A DNA stretch of 64,000 nt from Odontocerum albicorne (taxonomy: Eukaryota > Arthropoda > Insecta > Trichoptera > Odontoceridae): the NCBI GenBank assembly GCA_949825065.1, contig OX463846.1, positions 10,125,366 through 10,189,365 on the forward strand. Reading direction: 5' to 3'. A program made the translations under genes and the position numbers. The notes under the pieces are model-generated. The model was not told the DNA's origin. It worked only from the letters and a program-made list of their open reading frames with translations, and did not search any database. Positions 35,420 through 45,365 of the stretch are shown here, in pieces (position 1 is the stretch's first letter; each line of letters begins with the position of its first letter).

Positions 35420-36345
35420 TTAACGAGCTTAGGTATAAATCAATCCAACAATATATCTCTTTAAAACCATGGTTTAATATAATTAGAATGAATAAGATGA
35501 AAGTGTCTGCCATGTGTCGTTTGCGGACGGACCAATGCGTGGTGGCTAGTAACCTTTACAGAATAAGTATTGTGGAAAATCCCGGCTGCAAGTGTGGTTC
35601 TGATAATGAAACTATAGACCATGTATTTTTCGGTTATCCTTTACAAGACAGGTTTGATTTACTAAAAGTATTTACTAAAATGTTGCGTTTTTCCTTTCTT
35701 CGTGGATTTTTTCCACTTATAAATCGATTGTTACATTTTTAGAGATAAATCAGTTGAAATTTTAAATTATCTTGGATTATCATTTTTTTTAAATTGCTTA
35801 TATCACATTGAGTGATATAATTTCATAACGTCTTTAATTTCGTTTTTGCTGACAGTTAACCTGAGATGGTATATGTGGGTTTACTTTTTATTTTGTTTTC
35901 TGCCAGACGTTTTTGTTTTTTTATTTCATCTTTAATCTAGATATGCGGGGGTGTGGTATGGAAGCAACCCGATGCCCTTGCGGTCGGGCTCGCCCTACAT
36001 TTGTAGGGTGTATCTCGGCCGGGGGAATGTTTGTGGAATGAGCCCGGACCTTTTAATGTCTTCTCTCTTGAATTTTTTTTTGTCATCTATTTATTTTCTG
36101 TGTTTTTTTTTATTTTCTGGTTCTACGTCTTCAAGGGTGTGGGCTGAAAAACATCTGGTGTCCCCGTGGATGGACTCGCCCTATATTGGTGGGGTGTATC
36201 TTGGCCGGGGAGGTGTTATTAGATGAGCCCTGATCTTTTTATAGCTTCTGTTTTTTAATGTATTCTTTTTTTAATGTGTTTTTGAAACGTGTCTAAATGT
36301 ATTATGTACATACTATGTTGCTATCAATAAACCTGTATTTATTTA
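35420..36345 (+). mobile_element. LINE with RNase H-region C-terminus and tandem 3'-UTR modules (I/R1-like)
   Basis: Coding sequence from about 35420 to 35742 reads ELRYKSIQQYISLKPWFNII near the start, MCRLRTDQCVVASNL and then CKCGSDNETIDHVFFGYPL. This is the conserved tail of I/R1-type LINEs (CRLRTxH..., a CxCG..ET..H...C motif); the last metal-binding cysteine is replaced (GYPL). A stop follows at 35740. The 3' UTR then contains two related modules of about 190 bp (near 35950-36060 and 36130-36240), each with gggctcgccctacat-type and ggtgtatctcggccgggg-type phrases. It ends in a cctgtatttatttattta tail. The upstream RT domain is missing. A minus-strand fragment of the same UTR is at 1768-1884. 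Confidence 0.85.
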
Positions 36346-36925
36346 TTTACATTTTTTTAATTTGGCGGCACAAATCATCCTAGTTTGGCTGGATTACCTA
36401 ATAAAAAATTTACTTAAACTAGTTGATAAATATACTATAAATATAGTGGATTATTGTGCACAACTTCAAAAATACCCAAATGTTAAAAAATCTAATAAAC
36501 CACAATTTATTTTAAAAATTCAAAAAGAGAATAACAATTCATATCAGGCAGCTACAGTAGCGCTCGAGCGTATATATTAGCACAACATCCTTGACATATG
36601 ATGACTGTGTGTATGTATCCTTTAGAAACATTTAATGTGTTGGCTTTTTGGGGACTAAATTCTTATATTAAAAATATATTCTCTTCACAAACACGTCAAT
36701 ATAAAACAAATACTTTTTTTAAACTCATCATCTGAATTGTCTCCATCGTCTTTTTAAGATTTTATTAACAGTCGTTTCATCTGATTTTAGAGAAAATAAA
36801 ATACTCATTTTGAGAACCATTCAATTACTTTTTTATCTTTTCAATAGGTCGGACTAAAGGTACATTTCAGAATACTACTTGAATTATTTGATATTCATTA
36901 CAAGTCTTTATCTGGGCTAAGCTAA
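36346..36925. other. No recognised gene
   Basis: A 72-codon frame (36362-36580) starts in this block and is lysine- and asparagine-rich. I do not recognise it. The remainder is AT-rich. Confidence 0.35.
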
Positions 36926-36929
36926 TTAA

Positions 36930-37113
36930 CACTTGCTACCCTATGATGGATAGTGAGTGACCAGGACTTACATAATAAAATAATTTTATAGCTAATTACA
37001 AAAAATAACGTAGCAGATTTTGCATAATTTTAATTTAAAACATACATTTTTCACTGGATACTGAGCGTCAAGCACAGTGGCTGGCGGAATTGTTTAGCAC
37101 AGTAAGGCAAGTG
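36930..37113 (-). mobile_element. 184-bp MITE of the piggyBac-like family
   Basis: Flanked by TTAA at 36926-36929 and 37114-37117. On the minus strand the left end is cacttgccttactgtgctaa, as in the piggyBac-like element. The right end is cacttgctaccctatgatgg followed by atagtgagtgaccaggactt, which corresponds to the right end near 31520-31559. It is the same length as, and in opposite orientation to, the copy at 60827-61010. Confidence 0.93.
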
Positions 37114-37117
37114 TTAA

Positions 37118-37519
37118 CATAAAATATATTAATAGAAAGATGATGAATTTGCCAATTGATTAAAAAATCTTTTTCAATTTATATTCATATCTATGTATTA
37201 CATTTTTTTTATATTCATCCCCACAAAAGCTTTTTTCTTTCTCTTAGCTCCATATCATACCATGGCGTTGACTTTTGGAGTTAATCCAGAGTTCTCCAGA
37301 GTTACCTGTCATGGATAAGATCCCTCGTCACTCTTAATGTTTAGATGTCGTCCTCTACACCAAACAGTCATCTTTTCCTTGGATGACCTTTTCATCTTCT
37401 TCCGTCAACCTCCAGTTCAAGCAACGATATGTAATTGTATTCTTAGGGTCTTCTAGCAATATGGTCTCACTCAGTTTGTAATTTATGGGTACCACTTTGA
37501 GACTACATTTGATATACTG
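37118..37519. other. No gene seen
   Basis: AT-rich to mixed. The open frame of 98 codons on the minus strand (37355-37651) overlaps mariner sequence and is a shadow. Confidence 0.4.
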
Positions 37520-38780
37520 GTGATTTTGACGTGAGAAACGAAGAACGTGGAAGACCACCGAGAAAGTTTGAAGACGCCGAATTGCAAGCATTGTTGGATG
37601 AGGATGACGCTCAAACGCAACAACAACTCGTGGATCAATTAAATGTGACACGAGAAGCCGTTTTCATACGTTTGAAAGCCATGGGAAAGATCCAGAAGGT
37701 GGAAAAATGGGTTCCACATGAACTGAATGAAAACCGAAACTGACAACAAGAAAACCGAAAACCCACTTGCGAAATGCTGCTCGCCAGGTACAAAAGAAAA
37801 TAATTTCTCCATCGAATTGTGACTGGCAATGAAAAATGGATATATTTCGAGAATCCTAAGCGTAAAGATCATGGGTAACTCCAAGAAAACCAGCGGCATC
37901 GACTTCAAGGCCAAATCGCTATCGACGGAAGACAATGCTCTGTGTTTGGTGGAATCAGAAGGGTGTTATCTATTATGAGCTGCTAAAACCTGGCAAAACC
38001 GTTAATAATGAATGCTACCGACAACAAATTATGGATTTGAACTTTAGGGACCTGTGTTTCGCATAGAAGGATGAGGTTGTTTGAATAAATGATATCGAGA
38101 TAAGCAAAGAGAGAAGTTTATTGAAAGCGTCTGTATTTATAATGCATAGAACGGCGCAGAACATGTCGCTGTCTCGCTTTGCCGGACACATGGTTATTGT
38201 TGCGCGTTCTCTATACATTTCATAATACGGTCTGCAGGAGAGGCTAGAGATATGTCGGTGTCTCACTCTCGCTGTTCGCTACTAGTGAGTTCAATAACCG
38301 CGCGGGTGACCTTCGCCCAGTGCTGTCTCGCATTCCTTACAGTGCCAGTTCAATGACCGAGCGGCCAAGGATCTCCTCAGTGGGTTCAGTGACCGCGCGC
38401 ACGGTCGCTACAGAACCAAGCATTGCGTGAAAAACGACCAGAATATCAAAGTGATTTTGCTTCATGATAAAGCACCATCGCAAAACCGGTCAACGAAACG
38501 ATTGAGGCGTTTAGTTGGCAAATACTTTCGCATGCGGTTTACTCACCTGACTTGGCTCCATCTAATTACTAATTATTTGCATCGATAGGACACGCACTTG
38601 CTGAGCAGCGCTTCACTTTTTACGAAAATGGCTCGATGATTGGTTTACCTCAAAAGAGCAACAGTTTTTTTGGCGTGGTTTCCACAAATTGCCAGAGAGA
38701 TGGGGAAAATGTGTAGCTAGCGATGGGCAATACTTTGAATAAAATATTTTTTACCATTTTCATACAATAAATGTGTATTT
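37520..38780 (+). mobile_element. mariner-family transposon relic, split by a solo LTR
   Basis: Transposase can be followed on the plus strand from RNEERGRPPRKFEDAELQAL (37531), through RLKAMGKIQKVEKWVPHEL (linker with WVPH) and VTGNEKWIYFENP (near 37825; the first catalytic Asp of 'TGDEKW' is replaced by Asn), to the LTR at 38043. It resumes with ALREKRPEYQ and VILLHDKAPS (near 38455), then AYSPDLAPSNY (near 38540; the third catalytic Asp position is altered) and FWRGFHKLPERWGKCVASDG. Several stops and frameshifts interrupt it (e.g. 37741). The N-terminal helix-turn-helix is missing. No terminal inverted repeats were identified. Confidence 0.92.
38043..38412 (-). mobile_element. Solo LTR, same family as 3110-3501
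   Basis: A 370-bp GC-richer insertion inside the mariner coding sequence, flanked by GAAC (38039-38042 and 38413-38416). Removing it restores the transposase reading MDLNQALREKR. The ends (tttaggga..., ...gctaca) and the internal layout (minus strand TATAAATAC, then AATAAACTTCTCTCTTTG) parallel the copy at 3110. It was probably left by recombination between two LTRs of a full element. Confidence 0.8.
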
Positions 38781-39535
38781 TCTATTTAAAAAATCCGGTT
38801 TCATATTTACAAACCTGATAAATAACATGATGCAACAAAGCCATATTTGTATGATACTGATTCGGTTAAATCTTTTACTGAAGTATTAATAAGAATTCAT
38901 GATAAGGGATGGACCAACAACATATACATGCAAAAAAAAAGCAGCGTTCTTTTTTCATCAGAGTGGTCCTTCGCATTTCTCTTTGTTAAGTTCCAACCAA
39001 ATAACTGGGCAGGAAGTCAGCTTGACTTGAGTGAATAAACAAAACAAATGATTTGCAAACAAACGGAGAGCATAGAAGAAAGGAAATGAAATGTTTTTAC
39101 ACGGACCCAAAGGATTAGAGGGTTGGTCTTTAGAGAGATCCTTAATTAAAACAAAAAACTTTTTTCCTTTACGTACTAAACAAGTTAATCCTGAAATAGT
39201 ACTTTGTAGTTTGTCTTTAATTTCATTTCATACAAACATATTTACTTGGCAAGATTACTTGATATGTTTTTTCAAACAAACACAAAACAAAAAACACAGT
39301 TATATATTGTAGAGTGTTTCACGTTATACTTTATAATAACTACTTTTTATTAAAAAAAAATTGAACCTAATTTAAGTGAAATTCAAAAAACTGCAACAAC
39401 CAAGAACGAATGAATACTTTCAATTCATAGTTTAATTAAATGGTTTTCAGTTTTCTTGGTGAATACTGCAACAACTAATGTACGAGTAATATATAAAAAC
39501 CATGCAATATATGTAAAAAGTGACAAAAATGACAA
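38781..39535. other. No recognised gene
   Basis: Short frames at 38847-39038 and 39091-39312 are not recognised. AT-rich. Confidence 0.35.
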
Positions 39536-39539
39536 TCCA

Positions 39540-39830
39540 TATTAATGTATTGGTCACCTTAAAGTATGGAAGTGAAGCTTAGATTTAACAGACGAAAGAT
39601 AAAAGTAATGTTGGTACTGTGGAGATGTATGGTATACACTAAGAAAAATGTGGGTTGTCATATATTAAAGAAGGCGGAATGAATGACGTTAAAAATTAAT
39701 TAATAGTTTAGACATATTAAAGTAAGATGAAAGAAGGAACATTTGGATAGTTTAGACATTTGAAGAGAATGAAAGACGAAATAATGACTAAGCGAGTAGA
39801 CAAGACGAGTATTTGAAACTTCACAAATGA
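39540..39830 (+). mobile_element. LINE C-terminal relic
   Basis: With stops, the plus strand reads VLKYGSEA, then GTVEMY, then FRHLKRMKDEIMTKRVDKTS. This parallels the C-terminal segment of the LINE at 61130-61460 (IYKSEIWAW, AEMRALRR, FGHVKRINEERLTKKTY). It is a decayed copy of the same or a sister family. Confidence 0.7.
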
Positions 39831-40239
39831 AAATTTATGCTTTGTTTTTTTGGAACAATTTTTTGTATAATTTCTACTTATCGTGTTTTTATTTGAAACA
39901 GACAAGCTTTTTGTCCTCTTTGATGCCAAGAGTTTGTTTTTTGATCTTTTGAGAAATTGATATTATGATACTTGTTTAACAGTTTCTTTCTCAATCTCGA
40001 CAAGGTGAATTGTCTAAATCTTGAAAAAAAATCTCTTCGTATTACTTTCAACTTTATTTTCGAATGGCTGATAAAAAAGCTGTTGAACGTTTTTTTCATA
40101 ATGACGAACTCCATAGTTACTACTCGTTATTGTCACGACGTCTGTCTTTCAGCCTGGAGTTTACGGATACCGAGATTCTTAAAAAAGGGTTTCAGTGTGG
40201 TTTTCACTAAAAGTTGTTAAACCCTTGTATGATTTTATT
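39831..40239. other. No gene seen
   Basis: AT-rich, with a SINE-body-like 'ttcagtgtggttttcactaaa' near 40190 suggesting a decayed SINE-1. Confidence 0.35.
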
Positions 40240-40460
40240 GTTTATAGTTAATGCATTAACACAGTGGATATTTAAAAACACTGTGATTTGTTTAATCAAA
40301 CACTGTTTATTCCAAATTATATAACAGTAAAACCATACCCTCATCATCAGAGGAGCACAAAGTCTTGTTTTTTCTTCCCTGATGGTGAGGGTAAAACCTT
40401 GAAACCGGTAGAACTATACCAATTTATATAGTGAAATAAACAGTGTTTGACTAAACCAAT
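40240..40460. mobile_element. Penelope-like element ends in inverted pair
   Basis: The left arm on the minus strand carries ctgatgatgagggta and then ggaataaacagtgtttgatt; its outer edge (tagttaatgcattaacaca) is the family's extreme end. The right arm on the plus strand carries ctgatggtgagggtaaaacc, gaaaccggtag and gaaataaacagtgtttgact. The left arm lacks the gaaaccggt segment and the right arm has ctgatgg, so neither hammerhead-like core is intact. Same architecture as at 23020-23250. Confidence 0.85.
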
Positions 40461-40469
40461 TACAAAACC

Positions 40470-40540
40470 TGTATGATTGGTTGAAAATGATTGTCACATA
40501 ACAATACACCCGTCAGGTTTTATTGTGTACAACAAAAACT
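40470..40540 (+). mobile_element. SINE-1 tail fragment
   Basis: Contains the diverged family phrases tgattggttgaaaatgattg and aacaatacacccgtcaggtt, directly after the PLE right arm. Confidence 0.55.
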
Positions 40541-40679
40541 TTGGATCAGTTGGATAGTATGCATGACGAGGTGTATAGATATGACAAAAGCGATATATGT
40601 GTGCCATGATAGAATGAAGTGGAGGTATATTCTCTCTACTTTATCGAATTGGAACATGACGTGATGGGCATGAATTATT

Positions 40680-40990
40680 CATTCGTATGGTGCCCCTCAA
40701 CAAACCTAAATTGATAATGTGGACATCGAAAGGTGTGTCCGGGTGAGAATGCTATATTAACAAAACAGTAATCGAGTCTTTTTGCTAAGAACCACTGGAG
40801 TAGGCAAGTAACTAATAGTTCACCACCGTACGTGCTAGAAATACTATCGCACGTGGATAGGCAACAACACTCGCACATGTCTAGCGCGTTCGAGTATTAT
40901 TACCAGACGAACTTTTTACCAGCCTGGGATCCCTTGATTTTTTTGGTACCGCTGAAAATTGAACTCGGATGGAACCAGCGCCTTTGTTAC
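40680..40990 (-). mobile_element. SINE-2 copy
   Basis: On the minus strand: tRNA-like part (gagttcaattttcagcggta), body (gttcgtctggtaataatact, cacgtgcgatagtatttcta, actccagtggttctta) and 3' terminus gaggggcaccatacgaatga. It lies close to full length. Open frames on either strand are shadows. Confidence 0.85.
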
Positions 40991-41454
40991 TTTAGTTGTC
41001 TAAGTGATAACTTTAATCACAGATTTGGAAACAAATATCAGCTCTTGTTTTGAAAACATCTGTTTGTTTTAGTTACACATTTCAAGTTGTTCGAGTTTAT
41101 CTAAAGAAACAACAACCAACATAACATATAAAGGAAGATATCTATCTAATGTTTTGTGTGACAAGTTTCAGGACGACAAGATATACGAGCGTTAGATATG
41201 TTCGTGCGGTCTAGGCCTCCCTCCACCCTTACTTCACAAAATCCTCGAATCCTTCTCCATGATAAACGGAACTTCAAAACATCTCGTGTGAAGTCAAATT
41301 TAACCCAAGATTTAGTGGGAGAATGCTTCTGATTTACAGGCTTTGTAAAATTGAATTTTGTAAGAAAATTATTCTCGTGAATTATTGTTTAGGGGAAATG
41401 AAATATGATGGCTTAAAGCTTAGAAACTTCAATTTAATAAAAAATGCAGAAATA
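40991..41454. other. No gene seen
   Basis: Mixed composition, no recognised motif. Confidence 0.35.
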
Positions 41455-41880
41455 TATTATACATACATACCATCACGTCATTCCTCTTTTGGGGTAGGCA
41501 GAGGTAAGATTTCTATGCGTTTTTATCAACACAAATATCCTTTGCATCACCCAAATGCGAGCATCTCAAATATATTGCTCTCCTGCTTTTCACCTTTTGC
41601 TCAATCAAAATTTATTCTTTCCTCAACCTTTCACTTGCTCGCACGCACTTCATTCCAAACATGCACGTTTGTTTTAGTACATCTTCAGGACTTATTCTCA
41701 CGATATTTTAACCAATTTTGTCACCAACCAAAATTGCTTTCTCGACTCTACTCTTACATCCGTCTCTAACAAACCAGATGTTTTTCGCGATACACGCATT
41801 TGTATAGTACTTATTATACTCTGATCACTCTTTCTTAACATCCAAGATTCACTTCCATAAATCAAGGCTGGTACCGACAC
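41455..41880 (-). mobile_element. LINE C-terminal relic with 3' tail
   Basis: The minus-strand frame at 41880-41698 reads PALIYGSESWMLRKSDQS and IQMRVSRKTSGLLETDVRVE, matching the region after the reverse transcriptase in insect LINEs (LLYGSETW.L, EMR.LRR..G.T..D..R). The 3' end (plus strand atacataccatcacgtcatt, ggggtaggcagagg) matches the tail at 61560-61600. Coding between these is decayed. Confidence 0.75.
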
Positions 41881-42417
41881 ACCATTGTTGACAATTATTT
41901 TACTGAAACAAATTTGATAAAAATCAAATACGAAAAATGTTTGATGAAAAAACGTAAATCTGTATTACATTGAAATTAATTTATCCTCTTAGGCCTAAGT
42001 GGTAACATAAGACGGTTAAATCTCACTCGGTGATTTCGAATTCAAATCGCGATGGTACACAAAACAAAAAATAAAAAAGGGCTCCAGTCTCGTTAACCCT
42101 TCAGGCTCATATGCCTAAAACATATTTCCAGTCCCAGGGACGTTTAATTTTTTTTATGGACATAGAGATAAAATTGATATTACTATTTTATATATGGTTT
42201 TATGGCATAATTTAATTCAATTAACACTTTTAAAACCACTAGAATGCTTTTTTTTTTAATCAGTTTAGATCATGGGTTGGCAACCTTTTGTTGTAACAGG
42301 GCCAAATATTTTACGTGGGGATTAGTGTGGGCCGCACTTATTTAGTTTTGAAAATATTTAAATATTTTAGTTTTGAAAATAAAACGCTAATTATGTATTT
42401 TTACGACATTTATTGTA

Positions 42418-43046
42418 TTAGGTGTTAACATAAGTTGTGTCCGTTTTTTTTTTAAATTTAAAAATGAGCAATTGTCGAACGTTGATTTTTGTTGTTTTCA
42501 CTCAAAACATGTGGAACCCAAGCGCCGAACTTCTGGACTTTCCCCATTGATTTAAGATGGCGGTGTACAGTCATGTGACTACAATTCATCTCCTCAGCCA
42601 ATTCTACGGTGGTTTGAAGGTGATCTTCATAAATAATATGGTTTAAGCGGTCGTCATCGAAATCCACTGGTCGTCCGGAACGCTCCATGTCTTTCAGGTC
42701 GAAATTATCGTCTTTGAAACGCAATAACCATTGACGAGCTGTCCTTTCATTCATAGCATCTTCATCGTTCACTTCGCAAATATCGCGAGCAGCTTTGGAA
42801 GCTTTATTCCCTCGATTGAACGCGAACGGAAGGAGGTGTCGAAAATGCTCACTTTCGTCTACTTGACATTCCATTTTGAAGGCTTGTTTTTCAAATAAAA
42901 TAATATATGTAACGTAAAAGCAAACACAATATCTTGTAGAGCAGAAAATTTTCTTTCGAATGATGTTAACCTTTATAATTTTGTTTAATTTTGGTGCTAA
43001 TTTCAAAATTTAAAAAAAAACGGATACAAATTATGTTAACACCCAA
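42418..43046 (-). mobile_element. mariner element with internal deletion, both ends present
   Basis: 629 bp between TA dinucleotides (42416-42417 and 43047-43048). Ends read inward are ttaggtgttaacataagttg and ttgggtgttaacataatttg, followed by tgtccg/tatccg. Only the N-terminal third of the transposase remains. Confidence 0.93.
42458..42874 (-). pseudogene. mariner transposase, N-terminal third
   Basis: A 138-codon frame starting MECQVDESEHFRHLLPFAFN (ATG at 42874; a longer in-frame extension upstream is element leader). It holds the first helix-turn-helix (residues about 5-50, ..ARQWLLRFK), the GRP AT-hook-like junction (ERSGRP), a second helix-turn-helix (about 70-110, VELAEEMNCSHMTVHRHLKS) and the WVPHVL linker near 122. 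The frame then ends, so the whole D,D34D catalytic domain is missing. It could at most bind its own terminal repeats. Mariner transposases are normally about 345 residues. Confidence 0.95.
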
Positions 43047-43322
43047 TAGTTAATAAAATCAATGAGATTTTTGTGGCTGCATTTGACTTGCAAGTATTTT
43101 TATATTAGCTTGCATTTTTGAAGTAGAGACGCGTAGTATTGCGTCTAAATGTGAATTTGATAACCGAGAACAGTGTTTGTTTTTTCGGTGTCATCTGCGT
43201 ATCTGTTGGTTTCTGTCACGATACTATCGATCCCGTCATTGGCGAACATGAAACGAACGAAATTGGCGAACATGAACGTGAAACAAGGCACTGTTTTCGT
43301 CCATCCTTGTCTGGGATTTCGT

Positions 43323-43440
43323 GCGCGTGCGGTGCACGTCATACATCCCTGTGGGGAATTTTGATGCGCGTGCGGTGCACGTCATACATCCCTGTGGGGA
43401 ATTTTGATGCGCGTGCGGTGCACGTCATACGTGCCTGAAG
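43323..43440. repeat. 43-bp GC-rich minisatellite, three copies
   Basis: Three copies of gcgcgtgcggtgcacgtcat + acatccctgtggggaattttgat begin at about 43323, 43366 and 43409. The last copy merges with the right end of the TTAA element (gtcatacgtgcctgaaggg). The copies are nearly identical, which suggests recent expansion. Confidence 0.93.
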
Positions 43441-43831
43441 GGTTAAAGAGCTTGTCTAGTTAAAACACTCGTTTTGACTTAAAACTCGTTAGTGTTGTTA
43501 TTTCTTCACACTTGGAGTAGTATTGCCAACACAAACAACGACCAACTAGTTCTATCCCTACTCCAGTGGTTCTTAAACTCGAAGGCTCAATTAATGGGGT
43601 TTAAGGCAACGCTCGGTCACGCTCTTCAATATAGGTCAATCAATAGTTTGGATATATTGAAGGGTGCCATACGAATAAAAAATAAATTTTATTTGTTGTT
43701 TGACATTAAGCAAGTAATTTTTTTTTATTTATTACAGTTTTATATGATTCACTGAATATTAAAAATTACTAAGATTTATGATTTATGACAGTAAGAAATG
43801 TGCTGATTTCAGTGAAATTTAACCCGAAGGT

Positions 43832-44055
43832 AAACACAGCCTCCATAGGCAAGTTGGTAAGACGCATGTCTCTTTCAGGGGTTGCGGGTTCCATTCTTGC
43901 TAGGACCTTGATGTTTTTTAAACAACATTTCAGTTTCGTATTCACTGAAAGCCTATTTCACACATTTCTGGTTGGCTGGAAGAGATTGCGGCATGGCAAT
44001 AAACCCACCAGGTTGTACTGTAAACAACGAAATTGTAATAAATTACAATACAATA
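43832..44055 (+). mobile_element. SINE-1 copy
   Basis: Head (cagcctccataggcaagttg; B-box gggttccattc), body (aacatttcagtttcgtattc), tail (tggttggctggaagagattg, tggcaataaacccaccaggt, tgtactgtaaacaacgaaat) and a short AATACAATA end. Near full length. Open frames over it are shadows. Confidence 0.88.
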
Positions 44056-44505
44056 TAACGTTCTATTAACGGTGCCGAAGATAATGTTGCTTCCTGGCCA
44101 CGCTTTTGAACATGGCCCCATCACCAACGCGGAAATGTGAAGAATCATCATGGCAGACCTCTGTCGACGAGAATCAATGGAGATAACATACAGCATTCCT
44201 TTTAATTAACAGACAGTTGTATGGAGTAACATTTCTTTTTATGACTATGCAAACCGATTCTCGATTTGTATAATCGAGCGGAGACATCATTCATCCAAGA
44301 TGGTCTGTTAGATTGTCTCCTCTCCAGCTCACTTAAACAGTTGGTGTAATACCTGTCTACCTTTCTCGTCTAGCGACATAAAAGAGACGAATTAAATATC
44401 AGTTTAACTCTTTACCTTAATTGTTTTACGCTTTTTAGATGGTTAATAAAGAAATTCACTTCTTTAATAATTTCATCTCACATGTGTATTAAATTTATTT
44501 ATATT
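44056..44505. other. No gene seen
   Basis: 44070-44220 is GC-richer and reads like the 3' region of a SINE-2 (cggtgccgaagataatgttg, ttcctggccacgctttt). The rest is AT-rich. Confidence 0.35.
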
Positions 44506-44834
44506 TTATAAAAGAGTGCTTCTCAACAATGGGGCGCGGCCCCCTGGAGAGCCGTGGAGCTCCTGCTAGGGATCCCTGAAATGTTTCGGTAGGTAACTAA
44601 GACCTTCTAATTTTCGTATATTATTTTTATAATTATTTATATTAGTTAGTTAAAAAAAATTAATATTACGGTATGAAAAATCATACTGTAGTAATTTGCA
44701 ACAGCTAATTCATTTGTGTCTCGAGTCGATGCAAATTCAAGTGTATATTTTTCCCATATTAATTAAATTATGCGTTAAAAATAATTAAATTATGTGTTTT
44801 ATTATTTTTCATAAAAATGTATCTTTAATAATAG

Positions 44835-45365
44835 TTGATGTGTAATGTGCTGACTGATAATTTCTATATAGGAAAAAGAGGAAACTTATTTGAAAAGAGA
44901 TTTCGGAAACACAAATCCACCTTAGCAAATCCTCTAATTTATTCTGGAATGGCTAATCATTGCCACCGTGAAAACCATACATTTTCTGTCGATGATGCCA
45001 ATTTCTTACATATGTGTAGTAATGGAAATAAATTGAACAGATTAGAGGCCCTGGAAATTTCTAAGTCAGTGAATCGGTGAACATCTGGCAAACACATATA
45101 TTCCAAGAATATTGCCCCTGCTCGCCGAGGTTGTCTGCTCCCTCCCTTCACTCACACTCCCCAACCCGAATGTTTATTGTTAGAAGCGTATATGTCGGTA
45201 CCAGTTCGAAAATAATTCAGTCTTGTTTGTGCTCCCCTGATGATGAGGGGAAAACCTTTAAGCCGGAAGGGTTATGCCGTTATAAAGAGTAAAATAAACA
45301 GTGTTTGATAAAAACAAATTACAATGTCTTTAAACCTCCACAACCTTAATGCCTTAACTATAAAT
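44835..45365 (+). mobile_element. Penelope-like element: GIY-YIG endonuclease remnant and 3' end
   Basis: The frame at 44835-45080 reads LTDNFYIGKRGNLFEKRFRK, then HKSTLANPL, ANHCHRENHTF and finally CSNGNKLNRLEALEI. This matches the C-terminal GIY-YIG endonuclease of PLEs (YIG..GR.F..R..EH, AxHxxxxxH.F, xxGxKLNxLExLEI). The GIY half and the reverse transcriptase are missing. The frame closes at 45080. The family's 3' end follows (aaataaacagtgtttgataa, caatgtctttaaacctccac, ccttaactataaa), which ties the anonymous PLE ends elsewhere in the window to a PLE protein. Confidence 0.82.
45231..45262 (+). ncRNA. Hammerhead-ribozyme-like motif, degenerate
   Basis: CTGATGA at 45237-45243 is followed by a GAGG..CCTT stem II, but the expected GAAAC is taagc here. 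Core residue G12 is lost, so cleavage is not expected. Confidence 0.5.

Larger units (their letters stand above)
42097..43442. mobile_element. piggyBac-type non-autonomous element (TTAA, CCCTTCAGGC ends)
   Basis: TTAA at 42093-42096 and 43443-43446 flank ends cccttcaggctcatatgcc and, inward from the right, cccttcaggcacgtatgac. It contains a mariner insertion; without it the element is about 0.7 kb. The right end holds a 43-bp GC-rich minisatellite. There is a hAT-end-like phrase near 42272-42300 (gggttggcaaccttttgttg), which might be another trace. No transposase of its own. Confidence 0.85.
41995..43690 (+). mobile_element. SINE-2 copy split by a TTAA element
   Basis: The head (gcctaagtggtaacataaga; B-box-like gaattcaaatcgcg) and 'ccagtctcg' lie before 42093. 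The body resumes after 43446 (agagcttgtctagttaaaac, actccagtggttcttaaact, gaagggtgccatacgaataa). Joining the two sides across one TTAA gives a normal SINE-2 order. This shows that the SINE was there first. Confidence 0.85.

Noticed and set aside
37355..37935. Minus-strand open frames across the mariner
   Set aside because: They are antisense to a transposase whose motifs are clear on the plus strand.
42272..42350. hAT-end-like phrase (gggttggcaacctttt..ggccaaat..gggccgcac)
   Set aside because: No matching second end or 8-bp duplication was found; it is mentioned only as a trace inside the TTAA element.
43139..43438. 99-codon open frame with repeated GARHT-type residues
   Set aside because: It runs through the 43-bp minisatellite at the end of a transposon, so the frame is a by-product of the repeat.
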